46,670 nucleotides of DNA, taken from the NCBI GenBank assembly GCA_017992475.1, contig JAGOOO010000009.1, positions 1 through 46,670 on the forward strand, given 5' to 3'. Source of the stretch: Caldisericia bacterium (GTDB lineage: Bacteria; Caldisericota; Caldisericia; JAAYUI01). Below are positions 33,458 to 42,212 of the stretch, one piece after another (position 1 is the stretch's first letter; each line of letters begins with the position of its first letter). A model generated the notes under the pieces. The model was given only the letters and a program-made list of their open reading frames with translations, was not told the DNA's origin and searched no databases. The translations under genes and the position numbers were made by a program.

Positions 33458-33861
33458 CGCCATACAGGGAGATTCTGTTGCAGGCAAAAGACGCCCTGGA
33501 GATGAAATTTCCGGGTGTCGAGGTAGTACTGGGGCCAAGACAGTTGGCAAAGCAGTTTCCATGCCTTGCTCTGTCGATTGCACCTTCGGAAGGAAGGGCA
33601 ACAACAATAGGCGGTGGCAGGGAATCCATCATTGGCCTCACAATAAGTGTGCTCTCAAGGGACTATCAGGGCAGGGAACAGGGATACCTTGCGCTTGCCG
33701 ACATCATTTCGAGGATCGAAGAAGAAGCAACCGAGCCGACATTTCTGCCGTCATATCTGGTCAGGCATGTCGAAACAAATTTTTCACTGGAGCCATTTTA
33801 CCATGAAAACCAGTTTGTCCTTCAGGGTGCTGTTGGCCTCCAGGTAGAGGTTGAAAACTAG
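33454..33861 (+). CDS. Tail completion/terminator-like protein
   Basis: 135 residues, mixed alpha/beta, in the slot between connectors and tail tube where tail terminator proteins lie. GGGAGGG precedes the ATG. Features such as LTISVLSRDYQGREQGYLAL fit minor tail or completion proteins by pattern, but the assignment rests mainly on gene order. Confidence 0.6.
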   Translation: MTPYREILLQAKDALEMKFPGVEVVLGPRQLAKQFPCLALSIAPSEGRATTIGGGRESIIGLTISVLSRDYQGREQGYLALADIISRIEEEATEPTFLPSYLVRHVETNFSLEPFYHENQFVLQGAVGLQVEVEN

Positions 33862-33870
33862 GGAGGAAAA

Positions 33871-35115
33871 ATGCCAAAAGGCGAATCCAGCTATTTCGGT
33901 TTTGGGAGGGAGACGCAGTTTGCAGAGCCTGTGGCACCGGACAATTTCTGGAAGGTGCTCTCCTGCAATGTCAATTGGGGCAGGGACATGTCAAAAAGGT
34001 TCCTGATAGGCAACTCAGCCCAGCAATCGGAGATGGTCCAGAAAGGATGGACACAAAAAGGTGACATAACGCTTGACGCAAACCCTGTTGCCGTGGGGCA
34101 AATCTTGTATTGGCTCTTTGGCCAGGACAGCGTCGTGGCTGTACCGGAAGCAAAATCTGGAGGAGCATCAACAACACTGTCCTCGCAGGCACCGGCTGGT
34201 GCCACGACAATAGAGGTTGCTTCGGCAGATGGTCTGGCAGTAAACGACTGGGTGGCCATCGGCACCGGTCAGGTTTGCGAGTTTGCAAAGATTGTCTCTG
34301 TGAATGGAACAACACTTGGCATCGAGGCAAAGGGAATTTCTGGCGGGCTGGTTTTTGCCCATGATCTTGGATCGACGGTCGTGGAGAACGTTCCGGATAT
34401 TGCCTACAAACACACTTTCAGCCAGTCGGGGGCTGTTCCCAGCCAGACATGGGAGCTTGACCTTGGCGCTCCTGACGGGCACTCTGCCGCCAGGTTCTCC
34501 GGCATGATGACAGAAAATTGCTCAATCTCGATACTGCCTGCAGAACCGGTCTCTATTTCTGCTTCGTTTGTCGGATCAAGGATGTCTGCCCACAACACGA
34601 GGGCAACACCTGTCTATCAGGAATGCGAATCTTTCAAACCCGCTGGCTCATCAATCACGATTGAGGGCACACCCAAAACGTCTCTGATCAAGAGCCTGAA
34701 ACTCTCAGTTTCAAACGGACTGGAGGCATCGGAGCGGACGCTTTCCAGCGGAGCATTTATCTCAAAGGGTAGTGCAGGGACAATATCGGCAGAACTGGAT
34801 GCCGAAGCGCTCTTTGAAGATGATGCCGAACTGCAGAGGTTCCTGGGTGGAGACGGGACGGACTACGCGGCAAAGAATGAGACAAAACCTTTTGCCTGTG
34901 TGGTTGAGATGCAGGGTGCCCTGATTGGCCTGTCATCTGCAACCCCTGGCTCGCTGAAAGTGACATTGCCAAAATGCTACATGACTGCGTGTTCCGTGCC
35001 GGTCCAGGTTGGCAGAAAAACAGCCCAGAGCTGGAAGGCCAGCGCGACATTCAGCCAGAGCGATGGTTTTGCCGTGAAAGCAGAGCTTGTTTGCGGGAAG
35101 TATAGCTTCGTGTGA
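33871..35115 (+). CDS. Tail tube protein with inserted beta-rich module
   Basis: 414 residues. It starts MPKGESSYFGFGRETQFAEP, a usual opening of phage tail-tube proteins, and ends in a beta-rich part. Residues about 95-175 form the extra module (STTLSSQAPAGATTIEVASA, VCEFAKIVSV, LVFAHDLGSTVVENV) also seen in the capsid and in the protein at 40114. No tail-sheath gene is present in the cluster, so the tail is probably long or medium-length and non-contractile. GGGAGG lies before the ATG. Confidence 0.8.
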   Translation: MPKGESSYFGFGRETQFAEPVAPDNFWKVLSCNVNWGRDMSKRFLIGNSAQQSEMVQKGWTQKGDITLDANPVAVGQILYWLFGQDSVVAVPEAKSGGASTTLSSQAPAGATTIEVASADGLAVNDWVAIGTGQVCEFAKIVSVNGTTLGIEAKGISGGLVFAHDLGSTVVENVPDIAYKHTFSQSGAVPSQTWELDLGAPDGHSAARFSGMMTENCSISILPAEPVSISASFVGSRMSAHNTRATPVYQECESFKPAGSSITIEGTPKTSLIKSLKLSVSNGLEASERTLSSGAFISKGSAGTISAELDAEALFEDDAELQRFLGGDGTDYAAKNETKPFACVVEMQGALIGLSSATPGSLKVTLPKCYMTACSVPVQVGRKTAQSWKASATFSQSDGFAVKAELVCGKYSFV

Positions 35116-35438
35116 GCTATCTCAGGGAAGAGTCGTTTGGCTTTGCCGATTTTGATGCAAGGGCAGGAAAAGGCGACAGGGCAAAGATCCATGGGGTCTC
35201 TGTCGGGGAATTTCTGGAAGTCCAGAGGTTGCTCACAGATACAGAAGGAAGTAAGTCAGACAATACCTTCAGGGCAAACCTGAGGCTTGTTGCCCTTTCG
35301 TGCCACGAATTGCAGATAGGTGGCAAGACACTAAAGCCAACTGAGGACGATATTGGGGCGCTTGACGCACTCTATTATCAGGTTCTTCTCTCCAGAGTGC
35401 TGTCTTTCCACGATTTCTCGGAGCAGGCAAAAAACTGA
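35112..35438 (+). CDS. Tail assembly chaperone (G-like), short form
   Basis: 108 residues; a GTG start overlaps the stop of the tail-tube gene. Its place between tail tube and tape measure is that of the G gene of siphophages. The last codons form A-AAA-AAC directly before the TGA, the standard -1 frameshift site for making the longer GT form. The short form should coat the tape measure during tail assembly. Confidence 0.82.
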   Translation: MSYLREESFGFADFDARAGKGDRAKIHGVSVGEFLEVQRLLTDTEGSKSDNTFRANLRLVALSCHELQIGGKTLKPTEDDIGALDALYYQVLLSRVLSFHDFSEQAKN

Positions 35439-35686
35439 CTGAGGAGGCGCTCTTTGGGATTGACACCAGGGTGCCTCCCCATATAAGACAGGTTTTGCCT
35501 CTATTGTCGAGAACGCTTGGTCTTGGCTTGTGGCCATCATCCGGGGGGATGCTTGAGCAGGACTGGATTTTTGTGGAGCTGGCCTGCCTGGTTGGGGAAA
35601 CCAGGAACAAAAAAGCCAGGCTTTCTGAAAGAAGCACCAGATTGGAACAGGAGCAGGGGGGGACATGCAGGAAAAGGCAACCATAA
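35112..35686 (+). CDS. Tail assembly chaperone (GT-like), frameshifted long form
   Basis: After a -1 slip at 35429-35435 the frame continues without stop from CTG at 35435 to TAA at 35684-35686. The joined product is about 190 residues. The extension contains LFGIDTRVPPHIRQVLPLLS and a basic helical end. Its last codons overlap the tape-measure start at 35665. This arrangement, slip site then tape measure, is diagnostic of the G/GT pair of siphophages. Confidence 0.8.
35429..35438 (+). promoter_or_regulatory. Programmed -1 ribosomal frameshift site A-AAA-AAC
   Basis: A classical slippery heptamer read in frame as GCA-AAA-AAC and followed at once by the TGA of the short form. Slipping by one base opens an 84-codon extension in the -1 frame. 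Confidence 0.82.
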
Positions 35687-37944
35687 CAATTGAAGCAAAG
35701 GACCTCGCAACCAGCGAGATCGAAAAGGCAAAAAAATCCCTGGACCTGCTTGCCTCCTCGGCCGAGGAGGCAAGTGAAAAAACCTCACAGGCCCAAAAGG
35801 CCTGGGAAGAAGCAGGGGAATCACTGGACAAGCTTTCCGAGACCTTTGGAAAGCTTGATGAGAAACTGAAAAGACAGGGCGACAGGCTCCTTGGGACAGC
35901 ACAGGAGATCGGATCAAATTTTGGAAGAAACCTTTGTAACTCCATGACTCTGTCCACTTCGCCCATTCCGGCAATGATGGCAGGGCTTGGGGTAAACTCT
36001 GCAAAGATGTTTGCACAGGGGCTGCTTTCCGGGTTATCAGAGGTCGAGAGCGCTGCAAGCTCCATAGCTTCGGTGATCTCCGATTTTCTCGAGTTGCACT
36101 CCCCCGCCAGGCTTGGGCCGCTTTCAAAAGAGGACCCGACCAACTGGACAAGGCGCCTTGCAAAGATGCTGGAGCAGGGCCTTTTGAGCGGGGAGGACTT
36201 CCTTCGCGGGTCATCAGAGAGGGTGGCCCAGGCGCTTTTTGACGGGTTTTCTTCCCTCCCTTCAAGGCTTGCCGGCATTGCAGAGGGGATCACCAGCTCA
36301 TTTTCTGTCCTGAGGTCTGCGCCACAGGGCGAAAAATTTGGCGGCCTCTTTCCAGACGGGCTAAACACGTCTATCGACGACATTAAAGAGAGTCTTTCCA
36401 GGGCGGTGTTATCATACAGAAATGCCAGCGAATTCGATGCCATGTTCTCGGTGCTGACAACGTCTCTGGGCGGAGGAGGTAAGCAAAGCGCTTTCCCTGC
36501 CTGGGCGACCAAATACCTTTCAAGATCAGGTCAGGTCACTGATGCGGAGATTTCCGAGCTTGGTTCAAAATGGCGCGATTACGGCTGGTTTGGCGAGGGA
36601 ACAGTCCTTCCCGAAACAAGGGAAGAATGGGAAAAAGCAAGGCAAAAAGAAGGTCTTCAGGGGCCTCCGCTTGATCCGTTTGGTGCCGGGGAGCTTGGGG
36701 CAAAAAACATGCTTGAATGGCTCTGGGAGGGCAAAAGCGGCTCAAGAAACTGGGACCTTTCACTCAAAAAACCGTGGTTTGCGATGCTCAACTACATCAA
36801 GTATCTGTCGGGCTTCAAGGAAAACGATTCATACCAGGTTCCTGACGACCTGAAGGGTACCGATCTTGGCAAGTTGCTTGAAGGTTCTTCTGCCGATGTT
36901 TCCGGTCTTCCATCAAACATAGTTGGCAACGATCTTTTCAAGGCCCTGGCGCCAAAGATGACGCTTGCCGATCTGGAAAAACTTTACTGGGGCTCACCAA
37001 TCGGACTGGGGCTGACGCAAGGCCCGGTGGAGCAGGCAGACAAGCTCCTCCCCATACGAGATTTCCTTGAGAAATACAAAGGAAAAATCAACACTTCGGC
37101 GTTAGACAGGGCCCAAAAAGAGCTTGGGGTCGGGTTTGATTACAACCTTGGATTTTTGAAGGAGATTCTGTTTGACGAGAATGGTTCGCCAAATACCACC
37201 ATCGATCCGGTCTCCGAAGGGTCATCGAGATTGAAATCTGCCTATGAGATAGGCCAGAGGCTGTATGGCATGCTCTCCAACGCCGAAGGGACAAGTGCGT
37301 GGCAATATGATGTTTCTGGGAAGAACGCCTACTTGAGAGAGCTATTTGATTCGCTTGGCATAAAAAAAGATGGAAAGACCTGGTCGCAAATGGCGCCAAG
37401 GGAAGGTGAAGGGCTCTGGGGCGGGACCAGTCTTGAGCAGGTGAGTCTTGCCAATTCCCTTGTCAGCTCGGGGTCGTCATTTGAAGAAGCCGTTTCAACG
37501 GCCGCAAACGAGTTGTTCAGGCAGGCTGTGTCGGCCAGGCAGGAGGAGCTTGGCAAGGGCAAGGCCAATCCTTCGCTTTATGGCGGATGGGCAGGTACTG
37601 ACTACTGGAAGCTGGTTGATCCGGCATGGATTGCGACCCATAGTTCCGAGGCCTCGACCCTGACAACAAGATATCTTGATGATGTCGTATTGCCAAAGCT
37701 CTTTTACCAGACGGGAAATATTGACCTGACAAACACCCTGGGCGAGGGGAAGCCGTGGCAATCAGACAGTGTTTACGGGACAGGCATGCAAACTGGTGCC
37801 GGAAAGATTGAAATCAACCAGACATTCAATCTTGACCTCGGCGGCTACGAAGGGGACATATCATCACTTGCCAGGGAGATTGCCCAGCAAACAGTCATTG
37901 AAGCCCAGAAAGCCCTTCTGGAGCTCGTTAATTTCAGGGGGTAG
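35665..37944 (+). CDS. Tape measure protein
   Basis: 759 residues, highly helical at the N-terminus (repeated Glu/Lys/Leu heptads, residues about 15-85), with a motif LELHSPARLGPLSKED found in many phage tape measures. Such proteins set tail length at about 0.15 nm per residue, which would give roughly 110 nm. The gene follows the tail assembly chaperone and precedes the tail hub, as in siphophages. A glycine-rich or peptidase domain is not evident. Confidence 0.85.
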   Translation: MQEKATITIEAKDLATSEIEKAKKSLDLLASSAEEASEKTSQAQKAWEEAGESLDKLSETFGKLDEKLKRQGDRLLGTAQEIGSNFGRNLCNSMTLSTSPIPAMMAGLGVNSAKMFAQGLLSGLSEVESAASSIASVISDFLELHSPARLGPLSKEDPTNWTRRLAKMLEQGLLSGEDFLRGSSERVAQALFDGFSSLPSRLAGIAEGITSSFSVLRSAPQGEKFGGLFPDGLNTSIDDIKESLSRAVLSYRNASEFDAMFSVLTTSLGGGGKQSAFPAWATKYLSRSGQVTDAEISELGSKWRDYGWFGEGTVLPETREEWEKARQKEGLQGPPLDPFGAGELGAKNMLEWLWEGKSGSRNWDLSLKKPWFAMLNYIKYLSGFKENDSYQVPDDLKGTDLGKLLEGSSADVSGLPSNIVGNDLFKALAPKMTLADLEKLYWGSPIGLGLTQGPVEQADKLLPIRDFLEKYKGKINTSALDRAQKELGVGFDYNLGFLKEILFDENGSPNTTIDPVSEGSSRLKSAYEIGQRLYGMLSNAEGTSAWQYDVSGKNAYLRELFDSLGIKKDGKTWSQMAPREGEGLWGGTSLEQVSLANSLVSSGSSFEEAVSTAANELFRQAVSARQEELGKGKANPSLYGGWAGTDYWKLVDPAWIATHSSEASTLTTRYLDDVVLPKLFYQTGNIDLTNTLGEGKPWQSDSVYGTGMQTGAGKIEINQTFNLDLGGYEGDISSLAREIAQQTVIEAQKALLELVNFRG

Positions 37945-37947
37945 GCG

Positions 37948-39615
37948 ATGTTCTGCGGCATATCAAGGGTTGAAACGGGCAACCAGGACATAACAGACAT
38001 TGTTGCCTTGATAAAAATCACCGAGGCTTGCGGCGAACCATCATCTTGCACAATTGAGACTGTCCTGCTTCAGGCAGGCCAAATCCCCCAGTATCTGCCT
38101 TTTTGCCAGGTCAGCATTTTTGGCGAGGGCGGAGAGGTGGTTTTTGGCGGTAGGTGCGACGGGGTGCCCAAAAAAGAGGAAACACCCCTTGGCACAAAGC
38201 TGGTTTTTGAGGCAAGGGACTGGTCTGCCGAGTGCAAACATCGAATGGTAAACGAGCACTACATGGAGTGGAGGGCGTCTGACATCTACAGGTCTCTTGT
38301 GGCCAAATATCTTCCCGAACATACGACTGATCTGGTCAGGGACTGTGATGACACCGTTTCGGTGAAATTCAGTGGACAGAGTGTGGAGCAATGCCTCAAA
38401 ACGCTCTGCGATTTTACAGGATGGGTGTTTCGCGTTTCACCGCAAAAAATCCACTATTTTGGCCCAGCATTTCTGGAGCACCTCCAGGTCACGATAAGAG
38501 ACCCGCACTGCGACATGTCAAAAGGGCAGACAACACCTTTCGAGCCTGACTATTCCACGCTTGCAAACAGGGTCTGGGTCGAGGGTGGAGAAGGGGATGC
38601 AGAGAATTTCACAAAGCAGTACATCCTTTCCTCCGAGTTGCCAGACACGCCTGACCCGAATATCTGCACGCTTTATCCATTTGCTTTTCCAATATGGTAC
38701 AAATGCTCCAGCCTTTCAGTCTATGCAGTGTTTGATTCCGGCGACGGCTCGCTTGAAAAGGGCAGCCTTGTCCTGCTTGATTGCGACACGGACGGCCTTT
38801 CCGTAAAAAATTCTGTGGTAAAGACCAACGAGCCGCTGGACACAAAACCGGCCCTGTCGTCCCTTATTTTGCACGATGAGGCCGACACAAATCTTCCCGG
38901 AACGTTCTCCTCGGACCACAAAATAACAGTCAGTTTTGATGCCCTGTATTGTCCAGATGCGACGGCAGGGGCCCAGGGCGGATGGGTATACCTGAGCAAA
39001 AGTGTCAAGGAGGCCAAGGGGCTCCTTGGCTTCGTGGCCAAATACAGAAGAAAGCTCAAGATAAGCTATGTTTCCGAGGCAGACGAGGAGTCTGTCGGAA
39101 AGTATGGCGTCCAGATAGACCTGCCGAAGGTCACCAAGCCTGCAATAAAAGACTGGGCGATACTTTATAAATATGCTGATTACCTTCTTTCATCCCACAA
39201 AGACCCGCCAAGGAAGGGCAAGGTCACCGTGTATCGGTACAAGGGCGGGCAAATGGTCTATCCGGTGCCTGTAAGGGCTGGTGTTGCTGCCGATTTTGAG
39301 TTTGAGAGGTTTGGGGCATGTGAAGGGGCCAGGGTTTCAAGGGTCACACACGAAATCACGCCGATGCAATGGAGGATGGTTTGTGAGTCCAGTCTCGACC
39401 CCAATCTTTATGCCAGTCTGCTTGCCGACGTCATCAAGAGGCTTGCCCAGCTTGAGCAGGAGGCATCTGAAGGGGACATCATCAATGCGGCATCGAGGCT
39501 TTCTTCCGGGGTTGGGGTGGCAGATTTTGCGCCATCAATAAAGAGCTTGTTGCCCCAAAACGACTACGGTTTTGGTGAGTCACTTTTTGGGGCATGTGAA
39601 TGGGAGGGACAATGA
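37948..39615 (+). CDS. Tail hub/baseplate-type protein
   Basis: 555 residues, in the position of the tail hub after the tape measure. The layout resembles gp27/late-control-type hub proteins: an N-terminal barrel with CQVSIFGEGGEVVFGGRCDG, a region reading LKTLCDFTGWVFRVSPQ, and later barrel domains. It should close the tail tip and may carry the fibres. Identification rests on order, size and beta-rich pattern rather than a sharp motif. Confidence 0.65.
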   Translation: MFCGISRVETGNQDITDIVALIKITEACGEPSSCTIETVLLQAGQIPQYLPFCQVSIFGEGGEVVFGGRCDGVPKKEETPLGTKLVFEARDWSAECKHRMVNEHYMEWRASDIYRSLVAKYLPEHTTDLVRDCDDTVSVKFSGQSVEQCLKTLCDFTGWVFRVSPQKIHYFGPAFLEHLQVTIRDPHCDMSKGQTTPFEPDYSTLANRVWVEGGEGDAENFTKQYILSSELPDTPDPNICTLYPFAFPIWYKCSSLSVYAVFDSGDGSLEKGSLVLLDCDTDGLSVKNSVVKTNEPLDTKPALSSLILHDEADTNLPGTFSSDHKITVSFDALYCPDATAGAQGGWVYLSKSVKEAKGLLGFVAKYRRKLKISYVSEADEESVGKYGVQIDLPKVTKPAIKDWAILYKYADYLLSSHKDPPRKGKVTVYRYKGGQMVYPVPVRAGVAADFEFERFGACEGARVSRVTHEITPMQWRMVCESSLDPNLYASLLADVIKRLAQLEQEASEGDIINAASRLSSGVGVADFAPSIKSLLPQNDYGFGESLFGACEWEGQ

Positions 39616-40103
39616 AAGAATGGCTGGAAAATATCAGGCAGGCCATTGGGGAGGTCTCTGGAGAGGCAGGTGCATATTTTGCGCTGAAGGGGAGGCTCCA
39701 TGGGAGAGTGACTATTGGTGACCAGACAAGGGAAAATACTGTAACAGATGCTGGAATAAGGGCCATTGCAAGGGCGCTTTGCTCTCCAGTCAGGCAATCG
39801 GGCAGGACGCTCTCGCCGGTTTTCAGGATCGAGTGGTTTGCGGCATCCACTTCTGCGACGCCACCAACACCAAAAGACACAACGCTTGGTGGGAGTGTTT
39901 CGTTGAGGAGCGTGGAGCAAGTTGACGCATTGGGAAAAAAACTTGTGGTGACCAACTTTATTGGCCAGCCGGAGTTCAATTTCACATGGCGCAAGGTTGG
40001 GCTGCTCCTTACAGATAGCACAGTGTTTGCGCTCTGTGGTGTTTATGAGCCAAAAACCGACCAGGTGAGCAAGACCGTTGTCTGGGAAATAGAGTTTTCA
40101 TGA
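39612..40103 (+). CDS. Tail-tip associated protein of unknown function
   Basis: 163 residues. It starts at the ATG preceded by GGGAGG, overlapping the hub stop by four bases. A short N-terminal helix is followed by a beta-rich body (GRLHGRVTIGDQTRENTVTD, then a strand-rich second half). The 'NTVTDAGI' turn is common in phage tail-fibre and tip proteins. No exact family is claimed. Confidence 0.55.
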   Translation: MKEWLENIRQAIGEVSGEAGAYFALKGRLHGRVTIGDQTRENTVTDAGIRAIARALCSPVRQSGRTLSPVFRIEWFAASTSATPPTPKDTTLGGSVSLRSVEQVDALGKKLVVTNFIGQPEFNFTWRKVGLLLTDSTVFALCGVYEPKTDQVSKTVVWEIEFS

Positions 40104-40113
40104 GGGAGGAAAA

Positions 40114-41397
40114 ATGTTGCCTTCAAGACCAAAGATACAGCCGGTGAAGGGTGGGGCAAACAGAGACCCGGTGAGTGCAGGGTGGGGGAATGGCATTTTA
40201 TCGGAACTCCACCTGCCGCAAGAGAGGGTCTATTTTGATTACCAGGAGGTTGGGCCCATTGAGGTGGATGGCAGGAAAGTGACTTTTGAGAGCGTTTTTG
40301 CAAAATCATATTCCGATTTTGGCCCAAACTCCTTTCATGCGTCAGGGTCGGTCATGGAACAGGGTCAGGCTTCAGAGCTGCTCCTCTCGTGCGACTCTTT
40401 CTATTCCTATCTGGTAAACGAAGAGCAGCTCTCGACTGAGGACTGGACGACCCTCAAGTCGGTGCATGGCGACTGGCTCCGGGAGCCTGTGCCCGTTGTG
40501 ACAGTCAATGGCGCTATCATCAGTGAAACAGGGTACTCGGTTGATTCTGCCAATGGCTCGATTGTTTTTCCACAAAAGATCAGGGGGAATGCCCATCTGG
40601 TTTCACAGGCACAAGCCGGTGCAATGTCAATTATTGTCGATGATGTTGCCGGGTTTTCTCCTGGAGACATGGCTATCATTAAGGGTGAGACCACCCAACA
40701 GGATGAAGTGGTCATTGTCCAGTCAGTTGTTTTGCCGAACACGATAACGCTTTCTGGGGCACTATCGTTTTCACATGCCACAGGCAAGCAGGTTGAGGAG
40801 ATGGCGCCAGTTGTCAGAGCGACATACCGCTACATCGAGCAGCACCTCTCACTCTATGAGTTCAATCCTCCAAGTCCAGCGGGGCCGCAGGCCATGATGC
40901 CTGCAATGTCCCATGAATTTTGCGAGATAGGTGACACCGGGCTTGGGGTTCTTCGACTCAAAAACCCGATCTTTGACTCCTGGACCGGAAGCATGCCGGA
41001 CGGATGGGCAACTGGTGGCCTTGGTGCCTTGCAGACAGCGAAGGGTCAGGGAATCCTGGGTGATTTTTCCCTGAGATTGACAGCGACCCCAAACACTGGC
41101 TGGAGCTATTGCCAACAGACACATCCGGGCACGCATTCTGGAAACATCACATTTTCCTGCTGGGTGCGCACTGACCAGGCGGCAAGGATTGAAATAGTGC
41201 CATCTGGAGCACCTGCAGTTTCAACATACCTTGACTGCAGGGCAGGGCAAACTGCCGAAGCATTCAAAGACAAATGGGTCAGGCTCTCGGTTTCTGTCCA
41301 GGGGCAGGGCCCCTTTGAAGTCAGGCTTTATGCCCAGTTGTCGCAAAATGATGGTGGAACAGCGAGCTTTGATGGCTGTTGCCTGCTTGTCAAATAG
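40114..41397 (+). CDS. Tail-tip protein with shared module and carbohydrate-binding-like C-terminus
   Basis: 427 residues. Residues about 158-231 are the third copy of the module found in capsid and tube (HLVSQAQAGAMSIIVDDV, GDMAIIKGETTQQDEVV, ALSFSHATGKQVEE). The C-terminal ~150 residues start NPIFDSWTGSMPDGWATGG, the usual opening of a CBM4/9-type jelly roll, and end in a strand-rich fold (FDGCCLLVK). This would suit glycan binding on the recipient cell. The ATG at 40114 has GGGAGG upstream. Confidence 0.7.
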   Translation: MLPSRPKIQPVKGGANRDPVSAGWGNGILSELHLPQERVYFDYQEVGPIEVDGRKVTFESVFAKSYSDFGPNSFHASGSVMEQGQASELLLSCDSFYSYLVNEEQLSTEDWTTLKSVHGDWLREPVPVVTVNGAIISETGYSVDSANGSIVFPQKIRGNAHLVSQAQAGAMSIIVDDVAGFSPGDMAIIKGETTQQDEVVIVQSVVLPNTITLSGALSFSHATGKQVEEMAPVVRATYRYIEQHLSLYEFNPPSPAGPQAMMPAMSHEFCEIGDTGLGVLRLKNPIFDSWTGSMPDGWATGGLGALQTAKGQGILGDFSLRLTATPNTGWSYCQQTHPGTHSGNITFSCWVRTDQAARIEIVPSGAPAVSTYLDCRAGQTAEAFKDKWVRLSVSVQGQGPFEVRLYAQLSQNDGGTASFDGCCLLVK

Positions 41398-41406
41398 GGA
41401 GGGAAA

Positions 41407-41487
41407 ATGAACCTGTTTTATGTCACAGTATTTCTGTCAGCCATTTTCTGCCTGTCAGGGATTTTCATCATGCCGGGGGGTGTCTGA
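41407..41487 (+). CDS. 26-residue hydrophobic membrane peptide
   Basis: A minigene encoding one hydrophobic helix: MNLFYVTVFLSAIFCLSGIF and six more residues. GGGAGGG lies six bases before the ATG, and the TGA overlaps the next start (TGATG). The strong ribosome binding site and coupling make it a likely real gene. It could be a holin-like or signal-anchor peptide. Confidence 0.55.
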   Translation: MNLFYVTVFLSAIFCLSGIFIMPGGV

Positions 41488-42212
41488 TGGCACTGCCGCC
41501 TGCGATATGCCAGATAATTTCCGAGGCGCAGAGACTGTACAACAATGCCTTTTCCCAGATGGACGAGACAGATGACGACAGTCTTGCCGTCGACCTTGAA
41601 AGGAAATTCGAAGACTTCGCACTTTCACTTGATGCGCTCCTTGCCGACCTCTCCCAGACGCTCCAGGCGACATCAAGAGAAATCAGCGATCTGGTAAATC
41701 CAAACCAGTTACCCATGTATCTGCACCTTGATGCGCACCTCCCGGCAAGATCGGCTGGCTATCCGGAACAGGCACTGCCTGATTCTGGCCCTATTGCCAG
41801 TTTCTACAGGGGAAAGGGCAAAATCCACTGCCTGGGGCTTGCCGGGTCGTATATTCCTCAGTCGGTAAAATTGATAATGAGGCAATATGACGAAGAGATG
41901 AATCAGACGAGAGAGAAAACCATCTGTCAAGTGCCAATCTGTCACAATGATTCACCGCCGCCTGCATCTTTGCATGTCATTCCTTCTCCATTCTGGGCCC
42001 CCTATTGCTGGATGAACATCCCGGAATTGCCGCACATGGTCTCGCATGCCTCATGCACACTTCCATATTTCGAGCTGTTTGGCTACGCCAGCCCGACCAC
42101 ATACACGCATTTTCTGGTCGAGGCAACACCGGCAAACGTCTTCTGGTCGGCAGGGATCGCATTTGAGTCCCAACACCAGCACGACAGCGCATACTTTGGG
42201 GAGGGCATGTGA
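41487..42212 (+). CDS. Phage-cluster protein of unknown function
   Basis: 241 residues starting at the ATG inside TGATG. A helical N-terminal part (residues 1-65, rich in Asp/Leu) is followed by a beta-rich part with many His, Pro and Cys residues. It overlaps the next gene by four bases. From its position it could be a fibre or tip protein; I do not recognise it. Confidence 0.65.
   Translation: MALPPAICQIISEAQRLYNNAFSQMDETDDDSLAVDLERKFEDFALSLDALLADLSQTLQATSREISDLVNPNQLPMYLHLDAHLPARSAGYPEQALPDSGPIASFYRGKGKIHCLGLAGSYIPQSVKLIMRQYDEEMNQTREKTICQVPICHNDSPPPASLHVIPSPFWAPYCWMNIPELPHMVSHASCTLPYFELFGYASPTTYTHFLVEATPANVFWSAGIAFESQHQHDSAYFGEGM

Noticed and set aside
35331-36512. A 393-codon open frame on the minus strand over the tape-measure gene
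   Set aside because: It is an antisense shadow of the chaperone and tape-measure genes with no ribosome binding site and a low-complexity Ser/Pro-rich product.
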